NCBI GenBank assembly: GCA_021442155.1
Contig: CM038228.1
Location: 90,167,737-90,231,736, forward strand
Length of the DNA stretch: 64,000 nucleotides
DNA from: Cymbidium sinense
Taxonomy: Eukaryota > Streptophyta > Magnoliopsida > Asparagales > Orchidaceae
Direction of reading: 5' to 3'
Shown here: piece by piece, positions 36,721 through 48,650 of the stretch
Position numbering within the stretch: the stretch's first letter is position 1
Layout of the letters: each line of letters starts with the position of its first letter
Program-made: the position numbers and the translations under genes
The notes under the pieces: generated by a model
Told to the model about the DNA's origin: nothing
The model's database searches: none
Seen by the model: only the letters and a program-made list of their open reading frames with translations

Positions 36721-37487
36721 GCACGGTTTGTAATACAAAGAACAATGAATCTAGAACACACTTTCCTAAATCTGATTGCCCATAATGTATGAGCGCATGC
36801 ATGGTAGAAGACAATGATGAATTTCATCAATTGGAAAGGCACTCTATTTCAAGAACTTATCTAAGGTCTCCGAATTTATACATCACGCGATTGAGGACTT
36901 GTATTAAATAGAGTCCTTACGCATGTATAAGGCTGACAAATGGAGTCTATGAATACACTATAGGTTGAAATTGATCATGGTCCTACTCATACAAATAGAG
37001 GAAGAAATCATAATTGTTTGAAGGCCTCGTCATGCTCATCAGGGCGTAATGAGATGAAATCCGGCTATGGTGTCGCAAAATACTGCTACACTCATCGAGG
37101 CATCTAGAGCAAGCCAAAACTATCGGATGTGGCTATGATGAAATAAAAATTAAGAATATCTGCATTTATATTTGCTCTTATGCAGCTGATTGAAGGCCTC
37201 GTTATGCTCATCAGGCCGTAACGAGTGATTGAAGGTCGACCGAGGTGCTTCAAAATACCAATCGTCATACTCATCGGTGAGGATAGGCCAAACACCACCG
37301 ATGCATATCTGGGATGGTGGGAATTTTATTAAAATTCTAAACTTAGAAAAAAAAAATGAAAGTAAAGGAGTCAACTTAAGAATGTTAAGAAAAGAAACTT
37401 AAAGCTAAAATTCATATTAAAAACTCCAAACAACAAAAGGGGGAGGGAAAATAGCATATAACACAAAAGTAAAAAAAAGGGTGAAAA
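36721..37487 (+). other. Further captured or LTR sequence of unknown origin
   Basis: Shared with 50560-51295. It contains two similar ~130-bp segments around CATGCTCATCAGG (about 37030 and 37205), and a purine run (AAAAGGGGGAGGGAAAA at about 37434-37450) that resembles a polypurine tract but lies inside both LTR copies. No recognised protein. Confidence 0.45.
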
Positions 37488-37724
37488 TGAAAGCTACTCG
37501 AGAGATAAATATTTTTTAAATAATAATTTAAACGTTTTAGAATCTAAATCAAAATGTCTTCTTATTTGGATCAACTTTTGTACAAGCAGATAGAAGGCTA
37601 AATCAAAATCTATAAAATCATAAGTTCATTGAACCAAAATCAAGGAATTTCATCTAACTATGATTTTCAAGATCAATAATTTCATTAATTAGATAAATAA
37701 CTAATCTATAAACACCCACATAAA

Positions 37725-38290
37725 AACTATCTTTGAATGCCTAAATTCAAGTGTCGAGGATGTCGCGGGTTGCTTCGGTTTAGTCTTAGGATTAGTTGGG
37801 TTAACAAAACCTAAAAATCTATAATAAGAGTTTCAAATCAATGAAATGTCTGAAAAATTGATTATGTCATGTGACAGTAGATCTAATCATCTGTTACTAG
37901 CTAAACAGAGTTGACAGAATCTAAAGCTCTTAAACATATTCAAATTAATCAATTTTTCAACTCAAATCAAATATCAATCTCATAATTCAAAAATAAAAAT
38001 TACATAGATTCTTAAATATACCCGCTTGCATCATGACACTATGTTGAATGCTTAAATTCAAGTGTCTGAGGATGTTGCACGGGTTACTTCCTGGTTTAGT
38101 CTTAGGACTGGGTCCATGTTAACAAAATCTAAAATACCAATAATAAGAGTTTCAAATCAGTGAAATATCTGAGAAATTGATTTTGTCAGGTAACAGTAGA
38201 TCTAATCCTCTGTTAGCAGCTAAACAGAGTTGACAAGATCTAAAACTCTTAAACAAATTCTAAGTAATCAATTTTCAAATATCAATCGGA
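37725..38290 (+). repeat. ~300-bp tandem duplication within LTR B/C
   Basis: Two units, starting at about 37727 and 38034, share TTGAATGC, then TAAATTCAAGTGTC, then AATAAGAGTTTCAAATC, then CTAAACAGAGTTGACA and CTCTTAAACA. LTR C has the same pair (from about 51543 and 51826). LTR A/B keeps only the end of the first and the whole second (from about 3930). Confidence 0.85.
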
Positions 38291-39135
38291 AATTGCTTAA
38301 ATGAAATTCTATCATTAAAAGCTCAAATCAAATCCAATCTATCCACCCATGGCTTTTGGGGTGACAAATTAAGAAAACTATAGCTCACAAAGGAGCTAAT
38401 GTCAAATCAAGTATTACCATGTTCACTCTCAATCAATCTCTCGTCGGTGGGCTGGCAGTGTCCTCATTTGTATGGCAGTGGCTCCAGATGAAGCGATTGA
38501 CGAGTCCTCGATCGGTGGTTTGGCGTCCGGCCCATTATATTATTCATGATCATGCATTATGCTCCCCAATGGCTCGCCCTTTGAGTTGTGAATCATGGGG
38601 TATACTTAATAGCAAATAGCCTCAGGCAAATAGCCCTCATTGTAAGGTAGACTTAAGCATGTCTTCTTAGACAAACACCACCCCAGGTGTATAAGGGTTT
38701 ATTGGATGATGTAACCCATGTGTTGTTGATGAGGATCCTTCTATCAGGTTGGGTCGACTACCTCCTCTGACTAAGTAGACTAGGGGCCGCGATTGCCCGG
38801 GATGACGAAACCATGAGATCTAGATCGGGCACATCATCATTCCCCCAACCATCTTTGCTGAAATGATAAATTTCATAATCTAAATTTTGAAACTCCATAT
38901 GTTGTTATACGCTACATTAAGCAATAATGACTAGCTTATTGAAAGTTCTCTCACTTATTGGGAGGGTAATTAACTATAGGGGCTTGCACTATAGGAAACA
39001 CAGAACAGATCTAAAGTCCTCACCAAATGAGGACAAAATCTCTATAGTGTCTTATCTACTATTTCATTCCTCGAAAATTACACACTTTAAATCACTCTTT
39101 TCATCAAAGAGGTGGGTGAATTTTGAGCCCACATT

Positions 39136-39152
39136 TGGAGACTAGGGACATG
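39136..39152 (+). promoter_or_regulatory. Primer-binding site of unit C
   Basis: TGGAGACTAGGGACATG follows TT after the LTR end CCCACA. It matches the unit B site at 4955 apart from a short deletion (TGGCGACT there). Confidence 0.65.
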
Positions 39153-39393
39153 ATTCTCTTTCCATCTTTGGCTAGTCATATATGTCTTTATAGTAGCAAT
39201 GAAATTTTGAAAATTTAAAATAACGTGATTTAAGTGTGTAATAAATTCAATATGAGCCTACATGCAGAATTAATCATTTCGTAAAGTGTGTCTTTATTAC
39301 ACCATTATTTGTTTCGTAGCGCCTCTGCATCTTGCAACTATGGGTGAAATAATAATTGTTAATTACTAATCCCCATCTTTCACTTTTGCAGAA

Positions 39394-39990
39394 ATGAGTC
39401 TACAAAGCACTCCTTTCACTGTTCAGCTAGGTCGCGGTTCGATCATCTGCCTAGCCAACGTCGTCATCAAGACTGGAGATGTCGGGACTACCATTCAATT
39501 TGGTAGCTTGAATTTCCCGGTTATCGTAGCTGCAAGTCCTGAAGTACCCACCTATGGTACATTCATCCATCTTTGGAAGGCCTCAAGTTCAAACTCCTAC
39601 TAGCCATGTACTGACCAGTTTAACAACTGCTCAGGAGTCAATTTTCAAGAGGCTAGGTCAATCTAAAGCTCTCGTGATGACAAGAATCGTCAAGGGATAA
39701 ACTGTGTCTTTAATTCCTCGTGGTACAGCTGTTGTGCCTACTGAACCTCTAGTACCTAGAAAGCATAATCATGAAGCTTTCTCATTAGGAAACCAATTAA
39801 CCAGAAGACAGAGAAGAAGGAGAAATGCTGAGCTGAGGGCTCAGTAGATCCTCTTTGAACGACCTAGTGAACAAGCGATACTGCCATCGGAAGCGAGTAT
39901 TCCTACCCACAACAACTTTGACAATCTAAAGTGAGTAAAGAGGAATAGCTCTATTGGCGAATTAAAATAATCCTTCTGGAACCAACCACG
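39394..39990 (+). pseudogene. ORF1 of unit C (frameshifted)
   Basis: Open from ATG at 39394 for 69 codons: MSLQSTPFTVQLGRGSIICL, then VIKTGDVGTTIQFGSLNFPV. The next frames continue with SKALVMTRIVKG, PRGTAVVPTEPLVPRKHN and an Arg-rich LTRRQRRRRNAEL, suggesting one ORF of about 200 codons broken by two short indels and a stop at 39847. The Arg-rich segment suggests RNA or nucleic-acid binding. No family function is known to me; position fits ORF1 of Ogre-type elements. 39153-39393 is leader with no gene. Confidence 0.6.
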
Positions 39991-40180
39991 TGAAGCTCCA
40001 CCACCGGAGAGACGAAACAAATCGCGGGGATACATAAAGTTCTCAAAGTCACCGAGGATAGAGGCCTAATGAAAAGAAAATATCAGAGGCATGTGGTGAG
40101 GGAAAATACCGAAGCGCCACCAAGAAAATTGCCATCTCTTCTAGTAGCGGCAGTGACACGCATGGTGAGCATCGTGACAC

Positions 40181-42430
40181 TTGGGCATGTCCAAGACTTC
40201 TGAAAGGTCCGTGAAGGGGAAGCAAATATGGAGGCCAAGGCCCCATAATGAAACTTTGAGTAATATAAAGGGTGTGACATATGATACATATACTCAGAAA
40301 TCTACCTCAAAATCAACTCATCATAAGTGGATATCCAAAAGAAGGAATATCAATGATGAAAGATATGATGATCAACACCCTGAAGAATCCTCTAAGGGAT
40401 CCCATCGCCGATCTGTTTCACCTCTACAAAAGAAGGTTGACGTTGATCGTGGTCCTTTAATAGAAGAGGTGGTTATTCATTCATTGAGATCCGAAATGTC
40501 GATCAAAATTCATGCGGAAGAAAATAATGAAGAAGATTCTATGAAAATAGAAGTCATCTATATGGTTAGAGATATAGATGAACTCTTCACTCAGCACCAT
40601 CAACAGCAATGCGAATCCAGGGAATCTGAACCTGAATTTGATGCTTATGAAGAAGAGTCTTCACAGAAGAAAAGAGAGGATGAATCTTTGAGCTTTGCTA
40701 AAAAGAAGAAGAAGATCAAAATGAGAAAGAAATCATGGTGTCGAAGGCTCATATGGTTGAATCAGAAAATGATCAGCCTGGTGCATGCTTTTATAATCTC
40801 ATTCAGATAGCCAACACTATCTCTACAAATGCACAAGGAGAAAGGCAGTCAAGTTCTCCCACTGAAGATGAGCAAGAAGCAGAACAACAACAAGAAATAG
40901 AAGAAGAGGAAGAACATGTACTGATTGACGCCATGGTGCTAGCTAGAAAACAAAGAGAAATGCAACATCAAATGGAGGTCAAAGACAAGGAGATTGCACA
41001 GCTTGGTACCAAAATGAATGATATGATTATACAAATGAACATCATGATGGAGATGTTACAGAAGAATATCACATCAAGTGCAGCACCTATTTTGTCTGAT
41101 AATCAATAGGTAGCTAGCAATACAACTTCTACACTACCAGCTACTGTGGTACCTCAAGCTCCTATAGTATATGTTATGCATGAAACAAGGGATGAAGTTA
41201 ACCAAACACCTATCCAGATAATTCAAAATCTAGCTAGCACACCTGAAGTTGTAACAGTTGCTCAGCTAGAAATAATAATCAATGAAAAGATAAAGGTTGT
41301 CATAGCCTCAGGAAGCGGTGAAAAGCGGTGAGTAAATCTTACCCATTGAATTAATGTCATACGAAAGGTTACTCGGTCTGAAATTCAATACTTTCGGGGG
41401 CTTGGTAATCCAAAGCAACATCGGCTAATTTAAGGCTACTTGTGGTAACACAGGAGAGAACGATGCACTGCTTTTCCATCAATTTGTTAGTAGATTGACC
41501 TCAACCACTTTCGAATGGTATGCAGAATTTCCAAATGATTCAGTTACAATATTTGCTGAATTGGAGACCATATTTGTGAAAATGTTAAGGTCTGCAGAAA
41601 AAACAATTGACCTTATTTTGCCAAAAAAGATGAATGATGAGTCGGTGACAAAATTCATAGGTCGTTGGCGCAATCTAAGTATGAAGTGCGAGCAATAGTT
41701 GGAAGAAGAACATGCGATCTAAGTGCTAATGGGCAATATGGATGATAAAATGGCACAATTTTTATGCATGGCATCGATTGCAACATTCCAGGACTTGCTC
41801 GATAGAGTGGCTAAATTTGAAAAATTAAATCTAAGTGTCTATCAGATAAAGCAAAGAGAAACAAACCTTCAGACTCAAGAAGAAATGAAAGTCAAGCTGC
41901 TTCTTATAGTTCAAATGGAGAAAAGCGGGTGATATACAACATGGATAAAAGAAAGTAGATGGTGTACAATGATGATAAGAGTAAAAAGTCTGGTTATTCT
42001 AATCCACAATCAAAATTGGTATTAGGAGGTAATGACAAACCTCGGACTTTTCCAGGTGGTGGGGAGCGTCCAAAATAAGCAACAAGGGATGATGAGCGAC
42101 TGCAGCCATCTCTTAAGAAAAAAATTAATAAAGAATATTCCTTCAGAAAGGACAATGTGGCTAAATTATTTGACAAGGTCAAAGGCGGTTTCTGATTAAA
42201 TCAAAAGGCGAAGAAGGCGATCAAGTTAGTAATTCAAATTGTCCCTATCATCGGATGATCGGTCACCTATTATTATTATGTCTTCAAGATTGGCTGAAAA
42301 TATTGAGGTGAATTTACACTATCTGACAGTTTTCTAGTCAACCATAAAAGAAAGTCTACAAGAATGATTACGTCCTCTTCTGTATCATCCAACAAAGACA
42401 AACAGAAGGAGAAAGTAGTTCAGACTGAAG
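40181..42430 (+). pseudogene. Gag of unit C (frameshifted)
   Basis: Open pieces: 40181-40810 (acidic N-terminal region, VIYMVRDIDELFTQHHQQQ), 40735-41109 (Glu-rich coiled-coil-like segment EEEEEHVLIDAMVLARKQRE), 41146-41331, 41495-41698 (Gag core FEWYAEFPNDSVTIFAELE, RWRNLSMKCEQ) and 41723-41932 (MGNMDDKMAQFL). At about 42240-42300 fragments of a YCPYHR...C type finger are readable. The overlap of open pieces in different frames shows a small number of indels. It is the best Gag copy in the window. Confidence 0.75.
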
Positions 42431-42559
42431 AATGACAAACATTAGTCTCCAAAAAGACCATGAAGATGCTGAAACAGCTAAAAGATGTCCCTAGTGTCAA
42501 GTGAAAATCACCGCTTGAACCTATATTGGACTTAAGAGAGATGCCTAAACCAAGTATTT

Positions 42560-44280
42560 GGGCTTCCCAATGATATTCTTATAATGTTACTTCATCACAA
42601 CATGAGAAGCAGTCTACTAAATACAAGCCTCATAAATCAAAGAAGTTGGTTATGAAAAAGAAGATCAAGAAGTTAACTACAACTCAAAAGATCATTAACA
42701 ATCTAGAGGAGTATTACCAACAGGCAAGACAACCATTTAGGCTTGCAGACTTCATGCCTAAACTTTGCATTGCTAAATCAGATGAAGAAGAAAATGGTGA
42801 GCCTTGTCCGGTAGAGATATCGAATCATCTGTGTGATGTTAGATATTCTTCAACATCGGTTACTCTAAGATGACAACGGTAGTCAGACAAACTCGACCAG
42901 CCCGTCAAAATTTCTATCGGAAAATAAGAGCACGAGCTTATTAATTTTGTTTAATGACCCAACAAGATAATAACAGTTCAAATGAAGATCTATGTTTTTC
43001 CGACGGAGAAGAGTCAGACTCATCGATATCATCACATATGAAATGTATGACGTTGAAAAATGAGTCTAACCCTCTTGGTCAATCTTCTAGAATAAGAGAA
43101 AAATTTGAAGAAACTACCTCTTCAGAAGAATCTGAGCAAGACAAAGTCATTCAAGTTCAGTTGAAAAGTGATAAAGTCTTACCACCTTCATCAAAGAAGG
43201 GAAATGCAAATAAAGATAAAGGCAAACAAATTGAAGTCAATGAAGATATCATTCCCAGAAATCCTAGAGCAAAGCCTAAATCGAGCGAGAAAATAGATTA
43301 TAATATTCTATCACATCTGAGAAAGATCCCACAACTGAGTGTGTACGAGGCTCTCTTGATGTCAAAAGACCTCCGAAAAATTTTGATACAGGCTCTTAAA
43401 GATCCGGAGAGTTATGAATCTTACTTTGCTAAAAAAATGCATGATTAAAGCACTACAAACTCAAGATCTCCCATTGATCACATTTTCTAATGAGGATCTT
43501 ATATTGGGAACAGCAGATCACAATCGTCCTCTTTATGTTACTACAGAGAGTGCTGACATCTCTATTAGCGAAATATTGATTGATCTAGGTTCTTCTATCA
43601 ATCTTATGAGTCTAAAGGTATTAAGAGGATTATCACTGATATCCAACATCTTGGGGAGATAAATTGATGGTTCATGGATGAAAAGGAGCAAAAAAATAGG
43701 TTCTTTTATTCTCGCTCAAATTCAAGGATTTATATACGAAGCAAGTTTCATGTAATCGATCGATACATCATTTAAAGCTCTCTTGGGCGGTCATTGTGCT
43801 ATGACATGGTCCCATCAACTATGCATCAATGTACGAAGTATCTGAAGGATGGAGAAGAATTCAGAATTCTTGATAACCTACAACCATTCTCTGTCAATGA
43901 AGCAAAAATCTATGAAGATGCAAAGTATTTCATCCTCAAAGAGCCTAAGCCAATAAAGCCTCTTGAAGAGGTAGCATCCACTTCAGGAACTAAAAAGCAA
44001 TTTCACAAAATGAAAAAGCGAAAGTAAGGAGGAAGAAAGAAGGCAATGCTTACTCTCCCTAAAGCACTTGATTCTGCACCTAAGTTAGGAAAATCAGTTC
44101 CTCATTTGGGAAGTGATACGGAAGAAGAAGAAGATATGCTTGCCAAACCTAAGGGAACTTATAAGCTCTCAAGAAAAGTAGAGTATGAGATAAGTGATTC
44201 TGATTTAGACTATGATTTTGAATCCACTTATGGAAATGAGATGTACATCAAGGAGGATAGCTCACTTGGCGATGGATGAC
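42560..44280 (+). pseudogene. Protease region of unit C (frameshifted)
   Basis: 42646-42873 and 42954-43448 are the linker, with LSHLRKIPQLSVYEALLMSK. 43414-43662 carries the retropepsin site ILIDLGSSINLMS, again DLGS where active enzymes have D(S/T/G)GS. 43794-44027 and 44046-44279 are the C-terminal linker with EEEEDMLAKPKGT. A 1-base slip at about 43436 and deletions at 43640-43790 break it. Confidence 0.75.
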
Positions 44281-44549
44281 TCACTCAATTACTCATCCCT
44301 CAATAGTGCTTCAAAGAAATCACTCTATTGGAGGTTCATAATATTGAAGAATTGATAACATTCTATGTGTCATCGTTGAGTGAGAGTGGCAGAATAGGAA
44401 CTCTATTTTACAAATATGAAGAGTCTTAGCCTCAAGATTTTGAACAGCCTGCGCAACATAAAAGTTCTGATGAGATAGTACCAACAAGAATACCAATATA
44501 CTATCCACAGAAGTTGTGAAGAATGATGCATAAGCTTGGAGTTCATATT

Positions 44550-45405
44550 GGTGCACATCAGTCGGGTCTCAAGATGGCAGTAAAGATCAAAAGGATGGGT
44601 TATTATTGGTCATCTATGGTGAGAGATTGTATTAATCTTGCTAAGAAGTGCCGTGAATATAAAGTACATAGGAATCTCATCCATCAACCTTCAAATCCAT
44701 ACCCCAACAATAGTATACTGGCCATTCAAATGTTGGGGCACAGATGTAATTGGACCAGTTGATCCACCGTCGTCAGCTGGACATCGCTTCATCTTAGCAG
44801 CGACTGATTATTTCTCTAAGTGGGCTGAGGCTACTCCATTTAAAGAAGTTACTGATGATAGAGTGATCAACTTCACACATAATGTGGTCTATCGATTCAG
44901 AGTGACACGCCGAATAATTTCTGACAATGGCACAACTTTCAAAAGTGCAAAGATTTACCGATTTGTCGAGCGACACAAAATTGATTGACGATACTCTTTA
45001 ATATACAATCCAAGACCAAATGGTTTAGCGAAGGCCTTCAACAAGACATTAGTCAAGCTGCTCAAGAAGATCCTTACTAAAAATAAGAGAGAATGAAATA
45101 CCAAGCTAGTAGAGGCTCTATAAGCATATCGAACTACCTATAAGACGTCGACTAAAGTCAATCCCTATTCATTAGTATTTGGAACTAAAGCAGTTCTTCC
45201 GCTTGAAGTTGAATTGCCTTCACTTCGAGTAGCCATCCAATACAATCTAACTGAAGATCAAAATACTCGTCTAAGAATGGAAGAACTCGATGCGCTTGAT
45301 GAAGTTAGATTACAAGCTCATCAAAATCTAGAAGTCTATCGAGAAAAGATATCTAGGACTTTTGACCATACGGTACGGCCTCGAACATTCCAAAAGGAGA
45401 ATTGA
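44550..45405 (+). pseudogene. Integrase of unit C, joined to the protease linker by the RT deletion
   Basis: Starts inside the zinc-binding part (GAHQSGLKMAVKIKRMGYYW); the usual CHEC is CREY here, so the second zinc cysteine is lost. The catalytic core is open at 44638-44988: GTDVIGPV (first Asp), FILAATDYFSKWAEATPF and IISDNGTTFKS (second Asp). The Glu region at about 45020-45060 is in another frame. The C-terminal part 45214-45405 has LDALDEVRLQAHQNLEVY and VRPRTFQKEN. One nonsense change or frameshift after 44988 separates the halves. Confidence 0.85.
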
Positions 45406-47388
45406 TCATGGTGCTGAGAGGGCCAATTATTTATAATTGAAAATTTGGTGACAAATTTGAGCCTAATTAGGAAGATCCTTTTGTCATTGAAAAAGTGTAT
45501 CAAGGAGGGCATACCAACTCATCTAAAGGGTGAAAGACCAATACAGAATCGGTCATTACACGAAAAGTATTATACATGATAAATATATTCCCAAGGTATA
45601 ATAGAAATTCCCCTGCAAGACAGGGGGCATTTTTTTAGTATATCTATTTAGGTTGACATTGTGCTCCATGCTGAGATCCCTAAATAAACCTACTCTAGAT
45701 GGAAAAACTTTTTCGTGAAAATTTCCCTATTACATAGGGGGCATTTTAGATATTCTATATATAGATAAAATCAATGTTGTATGTTAAAATCTCCTTTAGA
45801 GTACATTAATTCAAATATGGATGTATTTATATATTTTCATCTTGAAAATTCCCTTAAATGTGCTTTAGAATTTCTCCTGCAAGACATGGGCATTTTTTAG
45901 TTTATATTAAATTTATTTGAGTTGACATCATCCCATAAGATGAGATCCTCAAATATAATCTGATTCAGGTTGATATCGAGTGTTATGTCGAAATCCCTGA
46001 ATATATATATAATTATCATTGTTAAGTTATAGAATTTTGCAGGAATAAAAAGAATCTATTTCTATGCATGAAAGGATAACCCTAAATATCAAAAAAAATG
46101 TGCTTCCCAGATTTGCCAAACTCTGGAAATCAAGTCAGAAGAACTTGATTTCATTCAATCAAGAGTTGGAGAAACATCAATCTACACAAGTTCAGGACGG
46201 ATGGGTTCTAAAGGTCATACAAGCCCACAAATGGTGTTCGATGCTCTCTCCTCAAAAGTAAAAGGTGCGGTGAAAGAGCCCTTCGTCGGGACAAAACCAC
46301 CAATCCACTAAGTTGAAGACTCGAGTAGGTTAAAGGTCAAACTCAACAAGCCCAAATATGATCGAGTTGCGGCTCTCACTCAACAAGCCACAAGAAAAGA
46401 TCGTAATGAAAGAGCCCACCTGCGTCTAAGCGATAATTTCAATCTCAAACCGGATCCGACTTAGTGATTATAAGCAGATCCAAGAGATCTCTCTACTTGA
46501 TCGATAGATCAAGGCAATCTGAGGAAATGCTCGATTTAGAGCTATCTCAAATCAATCTATATGTTACATGCAAGGTGGTATTTCAATCTATTCTCAAATG
46601 ATCTGATCAAGCTCAAAGCATAGAATCGCCTATCTCCTCATCAAAGAAGAAAGCACGACAGAAAGCAATTCCATAGTTCATACAAATTGGAACTAAAATA
46701 ATTTTGTGGTTGGTTTTATTAAAGCACATGTTCTTGACTAATAACTCAACATTGACCCTATATAAGCGGAAGATGGGTGCGTATGTATCCTTCAACGAAT
46801 CCATCAAAGCGCACAAGGATTCTTAGTGCATACACTTCCTGACAAGTCCATAGGAATAAATCATGCAGTCCTTCATCAAGTTTCAAGCTCAAAGCTAGGA
46901 TAGAAGGAATTTCAAATCCATCCAAACGGATAAGCGATTCCCAGTGGAATCATTCATCAAAATAAGCAATTTGTCCATCAAACCAAGCATGAAGCTACGT
47001 TCGTAGGATGCTCAAATCTGCAAGGACATAAAAGAAGGAGATCTTCAGTAAAACCATTGAAGCAGATAGTAGATGGTGTAAGAGCCATTATCAATCCGAC
47101 AAGTCGATTCTGACAAATTGGTCAAGCCCGTCATTTAGTATGCATTGAATAAGGACATCTTGACAAATCATGTCAAATCAAAAAAGTATTGCAATTAAAG
47201 CTAAAATGATCCAAGTTTGTAAGCTATAAATTAAACCCAAAGCACAAAGCATACAAATCAACCCCAGAGCACAGATCAAAGTTGATTTCTTATAAAATTC
47301 TTAAAAGTAAAAAAGTACAGAAGTAACAGAAGAACGTTGATATCCACTAATACAACAAGATGATACATGACTGATAAAAAAAAGTATA
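45406..47388 (+). other. 3' noncoding region of unit C
   Basis: Noncoding on both strands. It has three spaced motifs AGGGGGCATTTT or TGGGCATTTTTTAGT (about 45619, 45740, 45889), each followed within 10-30 bases by A/T-rich sequence; two of the three lead into TTGACAT. They resemble the real polypurine tract at 48357 and suggest old tandem duplications of the element end. Homologous to units A and B. Confidence 0.7.
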
Positions 47389-48350
47389 TCATGGAAGCCT
47401 AGACTGTAGCTCCTCAAATTGTGCTGAATAAGATGCTAAAGACTGCTGCTCACTCTCAGCCAACTGTAAAGCATCAGTAGCTCTGGTCAAAGCCGCCTCA
47501 GCATCTACCATAGCGGTGGCGAGGTAATGTCGCTCTTGCTCTGCTCGAGCTCTCTTATCCCTCAATCGCAACTCTCTCGATCTGGTCAATTTGTTTAACT
47601 CAGAATAAGCATATATCAAACTCTAATGGTCATGTCATAGAGCCTCAGCACTCTCCTCAAACTCATCATGTAGTCACCATCTCCCTAAGCATGATCTCGA
47701 GCTCTCGGTAAAGTGCTGAGCGACAATCAGTGATCTCATCCAATGGATCAAAACTCGTCTCTACAAAGAGTCTCCAAATGAGAACGCTCCTCCAAGCTAT
47801 GAGCTAAAAGGTCCAAAGCGGTGTTAGCAGGCGTGGAGGCTGTCAGGTGACTCTGAGTCTGAGCAATCCGTGAAATTACATCCCTCAAAAATACCAAGCC
47901 ACAATCCCGTATGCTCTTATCACGTGGATTTGGCCTATAAGGATATCGATGGTAGATCTCGGACTCATAACTTACATCAGGCACTGCAAGAAACAAATGA
48001 AAACAATCAGCATAAAGCATAGCAGTAAATATTAAAAAGTGCAACTAAAGAATAAAGAGAGAAAGTACATGAATATGACGAATCCGATTGAACGGGTGTA
48101 TCGTAAGCGATGTAATCCTTGAGGACCCTCACTATCTGATAAGCTCAAGGCTATGTCTGGCTCCAAACTTTTAGAGATCTCTCACGCCAAGTCTCGCCAG
48201 ACAATGGGCAAAGTCGTCGAGAGAAAAGTGGCTCCAGAAGGAGTACAAAATCAAGTGGTAGTATCAAAGTTGGCACGGCATTTCAACTCTAGAGTCCTCC
48301 ATAATATCTCCAGTGCTACCTAACACATGTGATAATTCATCAGAAGTCAT
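47389..48350 (-). CDS. Antisense ORF of the retroelement, two exons, nearly intact (unit C)
   Basis: Minus strand. It starts at ATG 48350 with MTSDELSHVLGSTGDIMEDS and continues through FWSHFSLDDFAHCLARL and RVLKDYIAYDTPVQS. A likely intron has GT near 48067 and ends TTTCTTGCAG at about 47983, giving the join to VPDVSYESEIYHRY. Exon 2 has PYRPNPRDKSIRDCGLVFLRD and ends in a coiled coil (RAEQERHYLATAMVDAEAAL) at the TGA at 47389-47391. About 290 residues in all; two or three frame breaks remain (near 48265, 48180 and 47755-47625). Function unknown. Antisense ORFs in this position are known from Tat elements such as Grande. Expression would need a promoter in or near the LTR start, only ~20 bp upstream. 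Confidence 0.55.
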
Positions 48351-48356
48351 ATTTGT

Positions 48357-48365
48357 TGGAGGGCA
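48357..48365 (+). promoter_or_regulatory. Polypurine tract candidate (unit C)
   Basis: TTGGAGGGCA just before TTTGTTAACCC; the LTR would start at TG 48368. It lies only a few bases upstream (on the minus strand) of the antisense ATG, so the two signals almost touch. Confidence 0.55.
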
Positions 48366-48439
48366 TTTGTTAACCCTCTCTGATATCCCATTTTTTTTGG
48401 AATAAAAAAAAGTAATAATAATAGTGCATAAATATAACT

Positions 48440-48454
48440 ATATTATATATAAAT

Positions 48455-48507
<53 letters not shown>

Positions 48508-48516
48508 CATAAATAC

Positions 48517-48568
<52 letters not shown>

Positions 48569-48576
48569 TATTTATG

Positions 48577-48631
<55 letters not shown>

Positions 48632-48650
48632 ATATAAATAGATATTACAT
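48440..48650. repeat. Long AT microsatellite in LTR C
   Basis: Three (TA)n blocks, together about 170 bp, separated by AACATAAATACATTTA and AATTATTTATGTT, which suggests an inverted or repeated arrangement able to form hairpins. Confidence 0.9.

Larger units (their letters stand above)
16569..39133 (+). repeat. LTR B/C, shared between units B and C, split by two nested elements
   Basis: True LTR sequence is 16569-16848, 31177-31593 and 35529-39133, together about 4.3 kb. LTR C is about 4.07 kb once its MITE is removed, so the lengths agree. It holds an AT microsatellite, a transcribed-looking CT-rich leader, helicase and Dicer-like-4 fragments, a ~300-bp internal tandem duplication, and ends AGCCCACA at 39133 before the next primer-binding site. 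A Mutator-like element (16849-31176) and a gag-only retroelement (31594-35523) interrupt it. The 5' boundary rests on TG after a polypurine tract in units A and C and is less certain than the 3' end. Confidence 0.65.
39134..48367 (+). mobile_element. Unit C: internal region, RT and RNase H deleted
   Basis: About 9.2 kb with ORF1, gag, protease, integrase, 3' noncoding region and antisense ORF, all colinear with unit B. The segment equivalent to 10270-12866 is missing at about 44550. It is generally better preserved than unit B (longer open frames), so it is probably younger or less damaged. Without RT it could move only with help from another copy. Confidence 0.85.

Noticed and set aside
37434..37488. 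LTR 5' boundary after AAAAGGGGGAGGGAAAA (also 51237-51296)
   Set aside because: A good purine tract, but it would give a 1.6-kb LTR and leave the cargo in the internal region; the TG start after GGGGGCA next to the antisense ORF fits the conserved order in all units better. The array alone cannot settle it, so it remains possible.
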